20,105 bases of DNA from DATHWB01 sp040902855 (GCA_040902855.1 JBBDWN010000106.1:1-20105), one strand, 5' to 3'. Positions 6,600 through 14,693 are shown, numbered from the stretch's first letter. Translations and numbers: made by a program. Notes: generated from the letters alone by a model not told the origin.

Positions 6600-6605
6600 T
6601 ATTCT
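6600..6605 (+). promoter_or_regulatory. Putative -10 box for nuoABCD (leaderless)
   Basis: TATTCT lies 8 nt before ATG 6614. The only purine-rich bases between (AGG) touch the ATG and are too close to act as a ribosome site, so a leaderless transcript is likely. No convincing TTGACA-like -35 is seen. Confidence 0.5.
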
Positions 6606-6613
6606 CGCCCAGG

Positions 6614-7009
6614 ATGGAACTCGTCGACTACCTGCCCATCGCGATCATGCTGGTGCTGGCCGGCGGCTTCGTCGTCGTCTCACTCACGGTCTCGCGGCTG
6701 TTCGCTCCCAACAATCCGTCGCCCGAGAAGACGGCGCCGTACGAGTCCGGCATCCTCCCCGAATCCGAGCCCGCCCAGCGGTTCCCGGTCAAGTTCTACA
6801 TGGTCGCCATGCTGTTCGTCATCTTCGACGTGGAGATCATCTTCTTGTTCGCGTGGGCGTCCCGATTCAACGATCTCGGCTGGTTCGGTATCGGTGCGAT
6901 CTTCATCTTCAGCTTCTTCGTCCTCGAGACACTGGCGTACGTGTGGAAGCGGGGAGCGCTCGATTGGAACGTCCACCGTCGATCGCGCTACGCCAAGGAT
7001 CTCCTCTGA
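6614..7009 (+). CDS. nuoA: NADH-quinone oxidoreductase subunit A
   Basis: NuoA is a small membrane subunit of complex I next to the quinone channel. The 131 residues have three helices (about 5-28, 60-82, 90-110). The conserved loop YESG is at 43-46, and the acidic FDVEIIFLFAWA segment at 71-82 is typical of the family. It starts the nuoABCD block, and its stop overlaps the nuoB start (TGATG). Length is normal. Confidence 0.97.
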   Translation: MELVDYLPIAIMLVLAGGFVVVSLTVSRLFAPNNPSPEKTAPYESGILPESEPAQRFPVKFYMVAMLFVIFDVEIIFLFAWASRFNDLGWFGIGAIFIFSFFVLETLAYVWKRGALDWNVHRRSRYAKDLL

Positions 7010-7497
7010 TGACCGACGTTCCCCGGCCACCCGGAATCCTGATGTCGACGGTCGAGATGGCCGCTCGATGGGCGGCGACCCGTTCGATGTTCCCTGCGAC
7101 CTTCGGGCTCGCCTGCTGCGCGATCGAGATGATGGCGACGGGCGCGGCCCACTACGACCTCGCCCGGTTCGGCATGGAGGTGTTCCGCGCCTCGCCCCGT
7201 CAAGCCGACCTGATGATCGTGGCCGGCCGCGTCAGCCAGAAGATGGCGCCCGTGTTGCGGCAGGTGTACGACCAGATGCCTGATCCCAAGTGGGTGATCT
7301 CGATGGGGGCGTGCGCGTCGACCGGCGGGATGTTCAACAACTACGCCCTCGTCCAGGGGGTCGATCAAGTGGTACCGGTCGACATCTACGTGCCCGGCTG
7401 TCCACCCGGTCCGCAGAGTCTCATGCACGGGATTCTGACCCTCCACGACAAGATCATGTCCGGTGAGATCCTACGCAACGGGGCGGTGCCGGCATGA
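7009..7497 (+). CDS. nuoB: NADH-quinone oxidoreductase subunit B
   Basis: NuoB carries cluster N2, the last iron-sulfur centre before quinone. The 162 residues contain all four ligands: the tandem Cys36-Cys37 (LACCAIE), Cys102 (GACASTGG) and Cys131 (PGCPPGP). The ATG overlaps the nuoA stop, and the stop overlaps the nuoC start by ATGA, so translation of A, B and C is probably coupled. Length and motifs are standard. Confidence 0.98.
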   Translation: MTDVPRPPGILMSTVEMAARWAATRSMFPATFGLACCAIEMMATGAAHYDLARFGMEVFRASPRQADLMIVAGRVSQKMAPVLRQVYDQMPDPKWVISMGACASTGGMFNNYALVQGVDQVVPVDIYVPGCPPGPQSLMHGILTLHDKIMSGEILRNGAVPA

Positions 7498-8156
7498 GTG
7501 ATGACGCGCCGGTCGACGGGCCGCGTCCTGCTCCCGAGGGAGTCACGTCAGGCGACGACACCAGCAGTGGGACCGACATCGCCACTGCTGCTTCGACGGC
7601 CGGCCCCGCAGTCCACCCTGGCGATGATCTGGTCGGCAATCCGGATGAGGCGGCCGAGCCGGGTCCGCAGCGTGTTCTTCCCGAAAACGAGATCCTCGTG
7701 GGGCTGATGGAGGCGTTCGACGATGCCGAATGGTCCCTCTCTGCCGGCCAGGACGTCATCCGCGTCCCTTCCGAGCAGTTCGCCGAGTTCGGCGCGGCGG
7801 CCAAGGAGGCAGGCTTCGAGGTGTGCGTCGACGTGACTGCCGTGGACTGGTACCGGAAGCGCCGGCCCCGGTTCGACGTCGTCGCCAACCTGCTCTCTCA
7901 CCAACACCTGCTGCGACTGAGGTTGGTGACAGCCGTCGGGGATGACGAGCCGACGGTTCCGTCGCTCACCCCGATCTGGCCAGGCGCCGGCTTCGCAGAA
8001 CGCGAGGCGTACGACATGTTCGGCATCATCTTCGACGGCCATCCCGATCTCACCCGGATCCTGATGCCGGACGATTGGGTCGGTTTCCCGTTGCGCAAGG
8101 ACTTCTCGACCGGATCGGTTCCCGTTCAGTTCAAAGACTCGCACAAGGTCACCTGA
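7494..8156 (+). CDS. nuoC: NADH-quinone oxidoreductase subunit C with acidic N-terminal extension
   Basis: NuoC is a peripheral-arm subunit of complex I that helps hold NuoD and NuoB. The core begins near residue 62. The signature EREAYDMFG is at 169-177, followed by DGHPDLTRILMPDDW and FPLRKDF. Residues 1-60 form a low-complexity Asp/Gly/Ala/Pro-rich leader not needed for the fold. The ATGA overlap with nuoB fixes the start. An internal start is less likely because no ATG with a ribosome site lies near the beginning of the core. nuoD follows after 3 nt. Confidence 0.96.
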   Translation: MSDDAPVDGPRPAPEGVTSGDDTSSGTDIATAASTAGPAVHPGDDLVGNPDEAAEPGPQRVLPENEILVGLMEAFDDAEWSLSAGQDVIRVPSEQFAEFGAAAKEAGFEVCVDVTAVDWYRKRRPRFDVVANLLSHQHLLRLRLVTAVGDDEPTVPSLTPIWPGAGFAEREAYDMFGIIFDGHPDLTRILMPDDWVGFPLRKDFSTGSVPVQFKDSHKVT

Positions 8157-8159
8157 GCG

Positions 8160-9545
8160 ATGAGTGACACGACTGCCACCGAAGAGACGACGGACGCCGA
8201 ACTCGAGACGGTCGACATGTGGGTGTCCGGCACCGAAGAGCCGGAGCCGCGTGAATGGCAGACGGCCTCGACAGACGAGGGCTCCCAGAAGATGCAGCTC
8301 AACGAGACGGACTCGCGTCTGGCAGAGCAGTTGGGGACCGTCGTCGAGAACGACTTCCTCTACGACGAGTCCAGCGCCGACGACGAGCGCATGCTCATCA
8401 ACATGGGCCCACAGCACCCGTCCACCCACGGCGTCCTTCGCCTGCAACTCGAATTGGACGGAGAGATCGTTCGGCGGACCAAGCCGATCATCGGCTATCT
8501 CCACACGGGGATGGAGAAGACCGCCGAGATGCTGACGTTCCTCCAGGGTCCCACCAACGTGACCCGGATGGACTATCTCGCCCCGTTCCACAACGAACTG
8601 TGCTTCAGCCTGGCGGTCGAGCGCCTCCTCGGCGTCGAGGTCCCGGAGCGGGCTCAAGTGATGCGGATCCTGCTCACCGAGTTGAATCGGATTTCTTCGC
8701 ACCTCGTGGCGCTCGCCACCAACGGGATGGACATCGGTGCCCTGTCGATGATGATCTACGGCTTCCGGGAGCGCGAGCAGATCCTCGCCTTTTTCGAGAA
8801 GACGACCGGCCTGCGGATGAACCACAACTTCATCCGGCCGGGAGGACTCGCCGCCGACCTTCCTCCCGGGTGGCGTCAGGACGTCCGCGAGATCCTCGAC
8901 ACTCTGCCCGGTCGACTCGCCGAGTACGACGACCTGCTCCGGAACAATCCGATCTGGCTGGATCGCACCCAGGGTGTCGGTGTGATCACCGCCGCCGAAT
9001 GTCGGGCATACGGGATCACCGGCCCGACCCTGCGGGCGACCGGAGTGGACTGGGATCTCCGCCGGGCGTTCCCGTACTCGGGCATCGAGACCTATGAGTT
9101 CGACGTCCCCGTGGGGGAGCACGGCGACACCTACGACCGCTACCGGGTGCGGGTCGACGAGATCATCGAGTCGATGAGGATCGTCGAACAGGCGATGGAT
9201 CGGATGCCGAAGGGCGACTACCGGGTGGATGACCGCAAGATCACACCACCGCCCCGTGCCCGCATCGACGAGTCGATGGAAGCGTTGATCCACCACTTCA
9301 AGATCTTCACGGAAGGCTTCACCGTGCCACCGGGCGAGACGTACGTCGCCGTCGAGTCTCCTCGCGGGGAGCTCGGCTGCTACCTCGTCTCCGAAGGCGG
9401 CGGCAAGCCCTGGCGGATGCACACCCGCGCCCCGTCCTTCTACAACCTGCAGGCCCTTCCGATCATGATGGCCGACACTCTCGTGGCGGACACCGTGGCC
9501 ACCATCGCCTCGCTCGACCCTGTCATGGGAGACGTCGACCGCTGA
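8160..9545 (+). CDS. nuoD: NADH-quinone oxidoreductase subunit D with N-terminal extension
   Basis: NuoD, the 49 kDa-type subunit, forms the quinone pocket with NuoB. The 461 residues include GPQHPSTHG at 83-91 with the two conserved His (86 and 90), and RMDYLAP with Tyr139, the residue that contacts the quinone head. The C-terminus ends in DPVMGDVDR, as is typical. About 65 residues before the core are extra, acidic and Thr/Glu-rich. No clear Shine-Dalgarno precedes ATG 8160; coupling to nuoC three bases upstream is likely. nuoE does not follow: three minus-strand genes and a kinase intervene. Confidence 0.97.
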   Translation: MSDTTATEETTDAELETVDMWVSGTEEPEPREWQTASTDEGSQKMQLNETDSRLAEQLGTVVENDFLYDESSADDERMLINMGPQHPSTHGVLRLQLELDGEIVRRTKPIIGYLHTGMEKTAEMLTFLQGPTNVTRMDYLAPFHNELCFSLAVERLLGVEVPERAQVMRILLTELNRISSHLVALATNGMDIGALSMMIYGFREREQILAFFEKTTGLRMNHNFIRPGGLAADLPPGWRQDVREILDTLPGRLAEYDDLLRNNPIWLDRTQGVGVITAAECRAYGITGPTLRATGVDWDLRRAFPYSGIETYEFDVPVGEHGDTYDRYRVRVDEIIESMRIVEQAMDRMPKGDYRVDDRKITPPPRARIDESMEALIHHFKIFTEGFTVPPGETYVAVESPRGELGCYLVSEGGGKPWRMHTRAPSFYNLQALPIMMADTLVADTVATIASLDPVMGDVDR

Positions 9546-9547
9546 GG

Positions 9548-9573
9548 TCATGCGCGTACGTCCTGGCGCATGA
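9548..9573 (+). terminator. Hairpin after nuoD, possible terminator
   Basis: Perfect 8-bp arms TCATGCGC (9548-9555) and GCGCATGA (9566-9573) enclose a 10-nt loop directly after the nuoD stop. No T tract follows, so termination would be inefficient or Rho-assisted. Confidence 0.4.
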
Positions 9574-9664
9574 AGAGGATGAAGGCGACGGCGAACAGCG
9601 GCGATCAGGCTTGGGTGCGATGTTGGTGGGCCCGTTGGTGGCGGTCTGCTGTTCGGGGGGTGCC

Positions 9665-9678
9665 GGGGGTCGTCCCCC
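9665..9678 (-). terminator. GC-only hairpin after the PYROXD2-like gene
   Basis: GGGGG (9665-9669) and CCCCC (9674-9678) with a 4-nt loop lie 8 nt past the minus-strand stop codon at 9686. The stem is strong but short, and no U run follows. The 140 bases between nuoD and this gene hold only this hairpin and the one after nuoD. Confidence 0.3.
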
Positions 9679-9685
9679 TGCACAA

Positions 9686-11236
9686 TCAGACCGTGTCCTG
9701 CAGCACCGTCATCGCCGCGTTGCGTCCGTTGATGCCGATGACGCTCCCGCCGGGATGGGTCGCGGCCCCGCACAAGTAGACGCCGTCGATCCCGGTGCGG
9801 TACGGAAGCCGGTTTTCCCACATGTAGTCGGGGAGGATCTCGCCCTGGAAGATGTGGCCGCCGGTGAGGCCGATCGACTCCTCGATATCCGGCGGGCCCT
9901 GGACACCGATGTGTTCGACCAGATCGGAGAAGCCGGGCGCGAACCGCTCGATCGAGCGGGTGACGACCTCGCCCACCTCCGTCCGGTGCTCGTCCCAACT
10001 GCGCCCGTCTGCCCACGCATACGGCACGTACTGGCAGAAGGCCGAGAGCACGTGCTTGCCTTCGGGAGCGATCGAAGGGTCGTACGGGGTCTGGAAGTAG
10101 AGCTCACACCAGAGCTCGTCGGCGACCGTTCCCGTCCTGGCAGCCAGAAACGACTCGTGCAGCGCCTCCGCACTGCGGACGATCTCGACCTGGGCACGGG
10201 TGGCGTGGTCGACCCCGAAGTCCGGCAGGGCGGACAGGGCGAACGTCACCTTCACCGTGGCGCTTTCGATCGGCGTTCTCGCCACCCGGTCGGAGAACAC
10301 AGGGTCGCCGAGCATCGCCGCGGTTCGGACCGGGTCGGCGTTCGAGATCACGACGCCCGCCTCGACCGTGTCGCCGTTGGCGAGCACCACGCCCGAGCCG
10401 GGGACGATACGGGCGACGTCCACATCCGTTGCGATCACCGCCCCTGCCTCTTCGGCCGCTCGCGCCAACGCGACCGAGACCGCTCCCATCCCCCCCATCA
10501 CGAATCCCCACTCACCCGGGACACCCTCCTGGCGGCCGGATGCGTGGTGGAAGTCGACGGAGGCCGTCCCCGGATCGAACGGGGAGGCGTTCGTGCCGAT
10601 GATCCCCTGCCCGGCGTAGGCCGAGACCATCCGCTCGTCGGTGAAGAAGCGGCGGAGATTCTCGACTTGGGAGTCGGTGAACATGGTGGCCAGGGCCACC
10701 TCGTCTCCGGCGAGTCTCCGCTCGATCTCCGCACGCGTGGGTTCGAGGTCGAGCCAGATGTCCCGTTCGTCGTCGGGTCGGATGGCGTCTCGCATGCGGT
10801 CGAACAGGTCGTTGCGGGCGACCCATCCCTCCACTTGATCAGGCGCAAACGACCGGATCGACTCGTGGGTGGCGGCGTCGTCGCTCCACACCGTGAGCGA
10901 CTTGCCGTCGGAGAAGGGCACGAAATAGGACGGGTCTCCCATCACAATTTGGAGCCCGCGGGAGCGCAGGTCGAGTTCGTCGATCACCCGATCTCCGAAC
11001 AGCCCAGCCAGGTAGGCGCACGGTGAGATGACGTAGCCCGGCCACATCTCTTCGAGTGTCGCTGCTCCTCCGATTCGGTCTCGCCGTTCGACCACCAGCA
11101 CGGTTCGCCCTGCGCGAGCGAGGTAGGCGGCGGCGGTCAGCCCGTTGTGGCCCGCGCCGACCACGATGACGTCCCATCGCGTTCGGTTGATGGTCTCCCC
11201 GGCTGTCCGGAACAGGGCGTCGAGGGGCGGCTTCAT
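9686..11236 (-). CDS. FAD-dependent oxidoreductase, phytoene desaturase/PYROXD2-like
   Basis: This 516-residue flavoprotein is of the amine-oxidase/phytoene desaturase fold. The FAD site begins with GAGHNG (27-32), continues to the acidic Glu50 and the RIGGAA turn (54-59), and closes with a C-terminal GVYLCGAATHPGGS and NGRNAA, both typical of the PYROXD2 and CrtI-like group. No carotenoid synthesis genes are nearby, so a true carotenoid desaturase is unlikely and the substrate is unknown. ATG 11236 overlaps the stop of the upstream monooxygenase by 4 bp (ATGA). It is the last gene of a three-gene cassette. Confidence 0.85.
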   Translation of the reverse strand: MKPPLDALFRTAGETINRTRWDVIVVGAGHNGLTAAAYLARAGRTVLVVERRDRIGGAATLEEMWPGYVISPCAYLAGLFGDRVIDELDLRSRGLQIVMGDPSYFVPFSDGKSLTVWSDDAATHESIRSFAPDQVEGWVARNDLFDRMRDAIRPDDERDIWLDLEPTRAEIERRLAGDEVALATMFTDSQVENLRRFFTDERMVSAYAGQGIIGTNASPFDPGTASVDFHHASGRQEGVPGEWGFVMGGMGAVSVALARAAEEAGAVIATDVDVARIVPGSGVVLANGDTVEAGVVISNADPVRTAAMLGDPVFSDRVARTPIESATVKVTFALSALPDFGVDHATRAQVEIVRSAEALHESFLAARTGTVADELWCELYFQTPYDPSIAPEGKHVLSAFCQYVPYAWADGRSWDEHRTEVGEVVTRSIERFAPGFSDLVEHIGVQGPPDIEESIGLTGGHIFQGEILPDYMWENRLPYRTGIDGVYLCGAATHPGGSVIGINGRNAAMTVLQDTV

Positions 11237-12114
11237 CCGCGGAAAGCTGCCAGCACGTCTGCCATCGTGGCGATGGACTGCTCGTCGATCGGATCGAGGA
11301 CCAGTTGGATGCCGTCGATGCCGGCGGCAGCCACCTGGCGCATTGCCTCGGCCATGGCTTCGACATCGCCCTGGATCGGATTGCGCGAGAGCCGCCGACC
11401 GCCGGCGCCCGGTAACTCGAACAGCAGCGCCACCGTCTTGTCGAGGGTTGCAGGGTCACGGCCGGCCAGGTGACACGCCTCCTCGATCTTGGCGACGAGC
11501 GCCGGGAGCCGGGCGGGGTCGTTTCCGAAGTCCGTGAACCACGAATTCCACGAGGCGACGTGAGGGAGGGTGATCGAGAGCATGCGCTCGCTATTCGACC
11601 CGATCATCAGCGGGGGACCGCCTGGCCGGTTCGAGGGGGGAAGGAGGACGCACTCATCGACGTCGTAGAAGTCGCCGTGGAAGGTGACGGTCTCGCCGGC
11701 GAGCAGTCTTCGGATGATCTCGAAGCCTTCCGCGAACCGGGAGACGCGCTTGTCGTATGGCAGGCCGAAGGCGTCGAACTCCAGACGGTTCCATCCGGCG
11801 CCGAGGCCGAGGGTGAGGCGCCCTCCGCTGATCTCGTCGACGGTGGCCGCCTGCTTGGCCAGGATGGTCGGCTCGTGAAACGGCTGGGCGGCGACGAGCG
11901 GCCCGATCTCGACCCTCTTGGTCACCGCGGCGATGGCGGCGAGTTGCGTGAATGCCTCCCACGGCCCTGATCTCACGCCGTCTTCCTCGTACAGGAGGTG
12001 ATCGCCGACCCAGATCGAGTCGAATCCGGAGTCTTCGACCAGTCGGGCCATTCGGGCGACTTCGGGCCAGCGGACGACCCGCTCCACCTCCGGCAACTGC
12101 ACGCCGACCTTCAT
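11233..12114 (-). CDS. Luciferase-like monooxygenase family protein, probably F420-dependent
   Basis: The 293-residue protein has the TIM-barrel landmarks of the luciferase-like group: MKVGVQLPE at the N-terminus, FDSIWVGDHL (31-40), the TLGLGAGWNRLEFDAFG segment (101-117) and the RFAEGFEIIRRLLAG helix (126-140). These are typical of actinobacterial F420-dependent members, but F420 and not FMN is inferred. ATG 12114 was chosen because the conserved region starts there, GGGGGAAG precedes it, and it overlaps the upstream dehydrogenase stop by 4 bp. The frame is open further upstream, but that part is the shadow of the dehydrogenase gene. Substrate unknown. Confidence 0.86.
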   Translation of the reverse strand: MKVGVQLPEVERVVRWPEVARMARLVEDSGFDSIWVGDHLLYEEDGVRSGPWEAFTQLAAIAAVTKRVEIGPLVAAQPFHEPTILAKQAATVDEISGGRLTLGLGAGWNRLEFDAFGLPYDKRVSRFAEGFEIIRRLLAGETVTFHGDFYDVDECVLLPPSNRPGGPPLMIGSNSERMLSITLPHVASWNSWFTDFGNDPARLPALVAKIEEACHLAGRDPATLDKTVALLFELPGAGGRRLSRNPIQGDVEAMAEAMRQVAAAGIDGIQLVLDPIDEQSIATMADVLAAFRG

Positions 12115-12914
12115 CGCTTCCCCCGGTGTTCTGCCACCCATTCTTCGCTCCGTTCCCAAAGTTCCCGAGCCGCCTCGTCGTCCATCGCCTCTTCGCTCGG
12201 GGTGCGAAGAGTGCGCCGCGCGTAGTACCCGCCTGACAGCAGCCCTTCGGTCGTGGCAGCCCACACCGGTGTGTCTGCTCCTTCCTCGGGTGTCGCCATG
12301 GTGCGGGTGAACAGTGGGCGGATCGGCCAGGGGATGCGACGCCAGATGGCCGTGGCGGTGACGCCCGGGTGGACGACGACGACCCCGAAGTCGTGGCGGC
12401 GGGCGAGTTCTCGGCCAAACAACACGTTCGCCAGTTTCGAGTTTCGATACTCACCGAAGCCAGTCAGCGACTTCGTCGGGCGACGAATCGAGTCGAGGTC
12501 GAGACCCACCGAGTCGTAATGAGCGTTGGATGACACGACCACCACCCGGTCATGGATGCGATCGGCGAGACCCGTCACGAGAAGATGGTGGGCGAGATGA
12601 TTGACGCCGAAGTGGATCTCGAATCCGTCCTGGGTCACACCGCGCTGCCCTCCCACGCCGGCATTGGCGAGCAGCACGTCGACGGGGGATTCGACCGAAG
12701 CGATCGCCCGGCCGACGGATCCGAGCGACGACAGATCGCACTCCACGAACCGTGTCCGTACTCCGCGAGCGTCCAACGCGTCGAGGACCGTTCGATGTCG
12801 ATCCGGGCTCCGGCCGACCAACGTCATCGCCGGGAAGTGTTCGGCCAGACCGATCGCCGCAGCGGCGCCGATCCCCCGGCTGGCGCCGGTCACGAGGAGA
12901 TGTCGTTCGGTCAC
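12111..12914 (-). CDS. Short-chain dehydrogenase/reductase (SDR)
   Basis: The 267-residue protein has the classical SDR set: nucleotide motif TGASRGIG (9-16), NAG (84-86), catalytic Ser129, and YxxxK at Tyr156-Lys160. The variant resembles retinol dehydrogenase/WW-oxidoreductase-like SDRs, which use NAD(P)H to interconvert alcohols and ketones or aldehydes. GTG 12914 is the start, 8 nt after a -10-like TAGATT with no ribosome site. It is the first gene of the cassette and overlaps the monooxygenase gene by 4 bp. Substrate cannot be told from sequence. Confidence 0.9.
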   Translation of the reverse strand: MTERHLLVTGASRGIGAAAAIGLAEHFPAMTLVGRSPDRHRTVLDALDARGVRTRFVECDLSSLGSVGRAIASVESPVDVLLANAGVGGQRGVTQDGFEIHFGVNHLAHHLLVTGLADRIHDRVVVVSSNAHYDSVGLDLDSIRRPTKSLTGFGEYRNSKLANVLFGRELARRHDFGVVVVHPGVTATAIWRRIPWPIRPLFTRTMATPEEGADTPVWAATTEGLLSGGYYARRTLRTPSEEAMDDEAARELWERSEEWVAEHRGKR

Positions 12915-12922
12915 AGGACGCG

Positions 12923-12928
12923 AATCTA
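12923..12928 (-). promoter_or_regulatory. Putative -10 box for the SDR cassette (leaderless)
   Basis: On the minus strand TAGATT lies 8 nt before GTG 12914. No Shine-Dalgarno lies between, which suggests a leaderless message. Confidence 0.45.
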
Positions 12929-12929
12929 C

Positions 12930-12951
12930 GGCATGTGCGTCGGTTCATGCC
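12930..12951. promoter_or_regulatory. Inverted repeat in the SDR/kinase divergent promoter
   Basis: GGCATG (12930-12935) and CATGCC (12946-12951) form a perfect 6-bp inverted repeat with 10 nt between. It lies between the two divergent -10 boxes and covers both expected -35 regions, a position suited to an operator that controls both units. No regulator gene of known specificity is adjacent. Confidence 0.35.
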
Positions 12952-12962
12952 AGCGCCCGGCG

Positions 12963-12968
12963 TACTCT
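12963..12968 (+). promoter_or_regulatory. Putative -10 box for the histidine kinase (leaderless)
   Basis: TACTCT lies 6 nt before GTG 12975. It favours this GTG over the in-frame GTG at 12969, and over far upstream starts that lie inside the SDR gene on the other strand. Confidence 0.45.
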
Positions 12969-12974
12969 GTGCTC

Positions 12975-14672
12975 GTGACAGATACGCGATCACCGTTCGT
13001 CCTCCGGGCATACGTGGCAGGGCTGGGACTGCTGGCCGCTGCGGCGGTTGTGGTCGCCGTCTGGTTCGTGACCCCGGGATTCGGTCTCGAATCAGTGTTG
13101 GGACTTGCGGTCGGCGTGCTGGCCGTCTGGATCGTGCAAGGTCAGATGCGGCTTCGTCGTTTCCGCGGTGAACGCAGCGAGATGTACAGCTACGAGGAGG
13201 CGCTGTTCCCCATCCTCCTCGTGACGATCGGACCAGCTCTGTCGGTTCTCTCGTTCGCAATCGGCACCGTTTACGTCAACCTCGCGGAACGCAAGCGTGG
13301 AATGAAGCTTGCGTTCAACGTCAGCCAGTTCACGCTGGCGACTGCCGTCGGCGGGGCTGCCGCCGGGCTGGTGGGCATCACAGCAGACGGTCGGGGGACC
13401 ATCGCGGTGCTCGTCGGGAGCGCGCTCTATGCAGCACTCGCGATCGTCATATACGGGACGCTGATGTCGTTGCTGGGTGCCGGTCGGTGGCGGGCGGTGA
13501 CGGGGAAGGAGGTGCAGCAGACGGGCACGGTGGTCGGCGTGGAAGTGCTGCTTGGTACCACGGCCGGCATCGGAATCCTGGCGGTGCCCGCCCTGGCCCC
13601 GGTCGCCGTCCTTACTCTTGCCGTCGTCCTCCAGGTGCACCGCCGATGGTTCCAAGTGGCTCGTGACCGAGAACAGATCGACGATCTCCTGCACGCCACC
13701 GTCGACTTGCACAGCTCGCTCACGACCGAAGAGGTCGGACGTCGTCTGTCTGCCGCGCTGTACACGCTGATCAGTGCCGAGGCCCACCTCGTGTTCGGCG
13801 GAGCCGAGGCGCCTGCCGACGGGATGGTGTTCGAGGTCGACACCGGCAGTGCCGGGCCGAGGACGTTGATCGTGCGCCGTGACACACGGTTGGAGCCCAC
13901 GGCGATCGCCATCTGTGAGACCCTTGCTCGGGTGGCGGGGGTGTCGTATCGGATGGCGGGCCTGCTGGAGGAACACGAGGAGCAGGCGGCGGACCTCCGG
14001 GCGGTGATCGCCGAAAGAGAAGCGTTCTTGTCGGCGACCGCTCACCAGCTTCGCACTCCGCTGACAGCGATGGTCGGATTCTCGTCCCTTCTGTGGCAGC
14101 AGCCCGACGACCCGCAGGTCATCAAGGAGATGATGTCCCACTTGGTTGGACAGGCCGGCGAGATGACGCATCACCTCGACAACCTCCTCGTGTCCTCACG
14201 GGCGTTGACCGACTCGGTGATGATCTCCCGCGACGATGTCGATCTGCGCACCGAGGCGGAACGTGCGGTGGCGGCCCTGCCGCCGGGCGGCTCGTTGGTT
14301 TCGGTGATCGGCGAGTCGGTTCGGACAGTGGTCGACGCCGTGCGCCTGCGTCACATCCTTCGCAACCTGCTGGCGAACGCCAAGAACCACGGTGGAAGCT
14401 CGGTCGAGGTTCATACCGGAATCGACCAAGACCGGGCATGGATCGAGGTCCGAGACGACGGACCAGGGCTGTCGCCTGCCGTCGAGAGCAAGGCGTTCGA
14501 GTCCGCACGCGGTCAGGGCGTCGTTGCGGCCGATCCGGAGGGAGTCGGGCTCGGCCTGTACGTCGCTCGGCTTCTCGCCCGTCTGATGGGCGGCGAAGTC
14601 ACCTATCGCCGGTCGGACGGGTGGACGGTATTCCGGGTGGAGTTCCCGGGCCGGGAAGGCTCCGTCGGGTGA
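12975..14672 (+). CDS. Membrane sensor histidine kinase, orphan
   Basis: The 565-residue protein has an N-terminal membrane domain (helices at about 10-32, 38-55, 77-101, 116-137, 141-168, 185-219), a probable linker/GAF-like segment (about 235-335), and a complete kinase core. The H-box is SATAHQLRTPL with His357. The N-box is LRNLLANAKNH with Asn464. DDGPGLS is at 494-500 and GVGLGLY at 523-529. It should autophosphorylate and signal to a response regulator, but no regulator gene is adjacent. The membrane domain, with YSYEEALFPI and LAFNVSQFTLA, looks like sensor regions found on actinobacterial signalling proteins; its ligand is unknown. It sits between the SDR cassette and nuoE and is divergent from the former. 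Confidence 0.88.
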   Translation: MTDTRSPFVLRAYVAGLGLLAAAAVVVAVWFVTPGFGLESVLGLAVGVLAVWIVQGQMRLRRFRGERSEMYSYEEALFPILLVTIGPALSVLSFAIGTVYVNLAERKRGMKLAFNVSQFTLATAVGGAAAGLVGITADGRGTIAVLVGSALYAALAIVIYGTLMSLLGAGRWRAVTGKEVQQTGTVVGVEVLLGTTAGIGILAVPALAPVAVLTLAVVLQVHRRWFQVARDREQIDDLLHATVDLHSSLTTEEVGRRLSAALYTLISAEAHLVFGGAEAPADGMVFEVDTGSAGPRTLIVRRDTRLEPTAIAICETLARVAGVSYRMAGLLEEHEEQAADLRAVIAEREAFLSATAHQLRTPLTAMVGFSSLLWQQPDDPQVIKEMMSHLVGQAGEMTHHLDNLLVSSRALTDSVMISRDDVDLRTEAERAVAALPPGGSLVSVIGESVRTVVDAVRLRHILRNLLANAKNHGGSSVEVHTGIDQDRAWIEVRDDGPGLSPAVESKAFESARGQGVVAADPEGVGLGLYVARLLARLMGGEVTYRRSDGWTVFRVEFPGREGSVG

Positions 14673-14676
14673 AATC

Positions 14677-14693
14677 TCCCGGGTTCGGCGGGA
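14677..14693 (+). terminator. Weak hairpin after the kinase gene
   Basis: TCCCG (14677-14681) and CGGGA (14689-14693) flank a 7-nt loop just after the kinase stop and before the nuoE promoter box. The stem is short and no T run follows, so support is weak. Confidence 0.25.

Noticed and set aside
6553..6613. A Rex operator in the nuoA/deiodinase promoter
   Set aside because: No TTGTGA-N-TCACAA-like repeat is present; the only inverted repeat (GATTC-TCG-GAATC) does not resemble it.
7548..10016. An 822-codon open frame on the minus strand
   Set aside because: It lies antisense to nuoC and nuoD and runs into the PYROXD2-like gene in another frame. Its His/Arg/Asp-rich composition is typical of a shadow frame in GC-rich DNA, and the nuo motifs on the plus strand are unmistakable.
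9611..11026. A 471-codon open frame on the plus strand
   Set aside because: It mirrors the PYROXD2-like flavoprotein, whose FAD motifs are complete on the minus strand; no domain or ribosome site supports the plus frame.
12111..12264. Longer upstream start for the luciferase-like gene
   Set aside because: The extra 50 codons overlap the SDR gene in another frame, are Arg/Gly-rich, and lack similarity, while ATG 12114 has a ribosome site and a 4-bp overlap.
14643..14657. Palindrome TTCCCGG-G-CCGGGAA as a terminator of the kinase gene
   Set aside because: It lies inside the kinase coding region before the stop codon and has no T tract; likely chance in GC-rich DNA.
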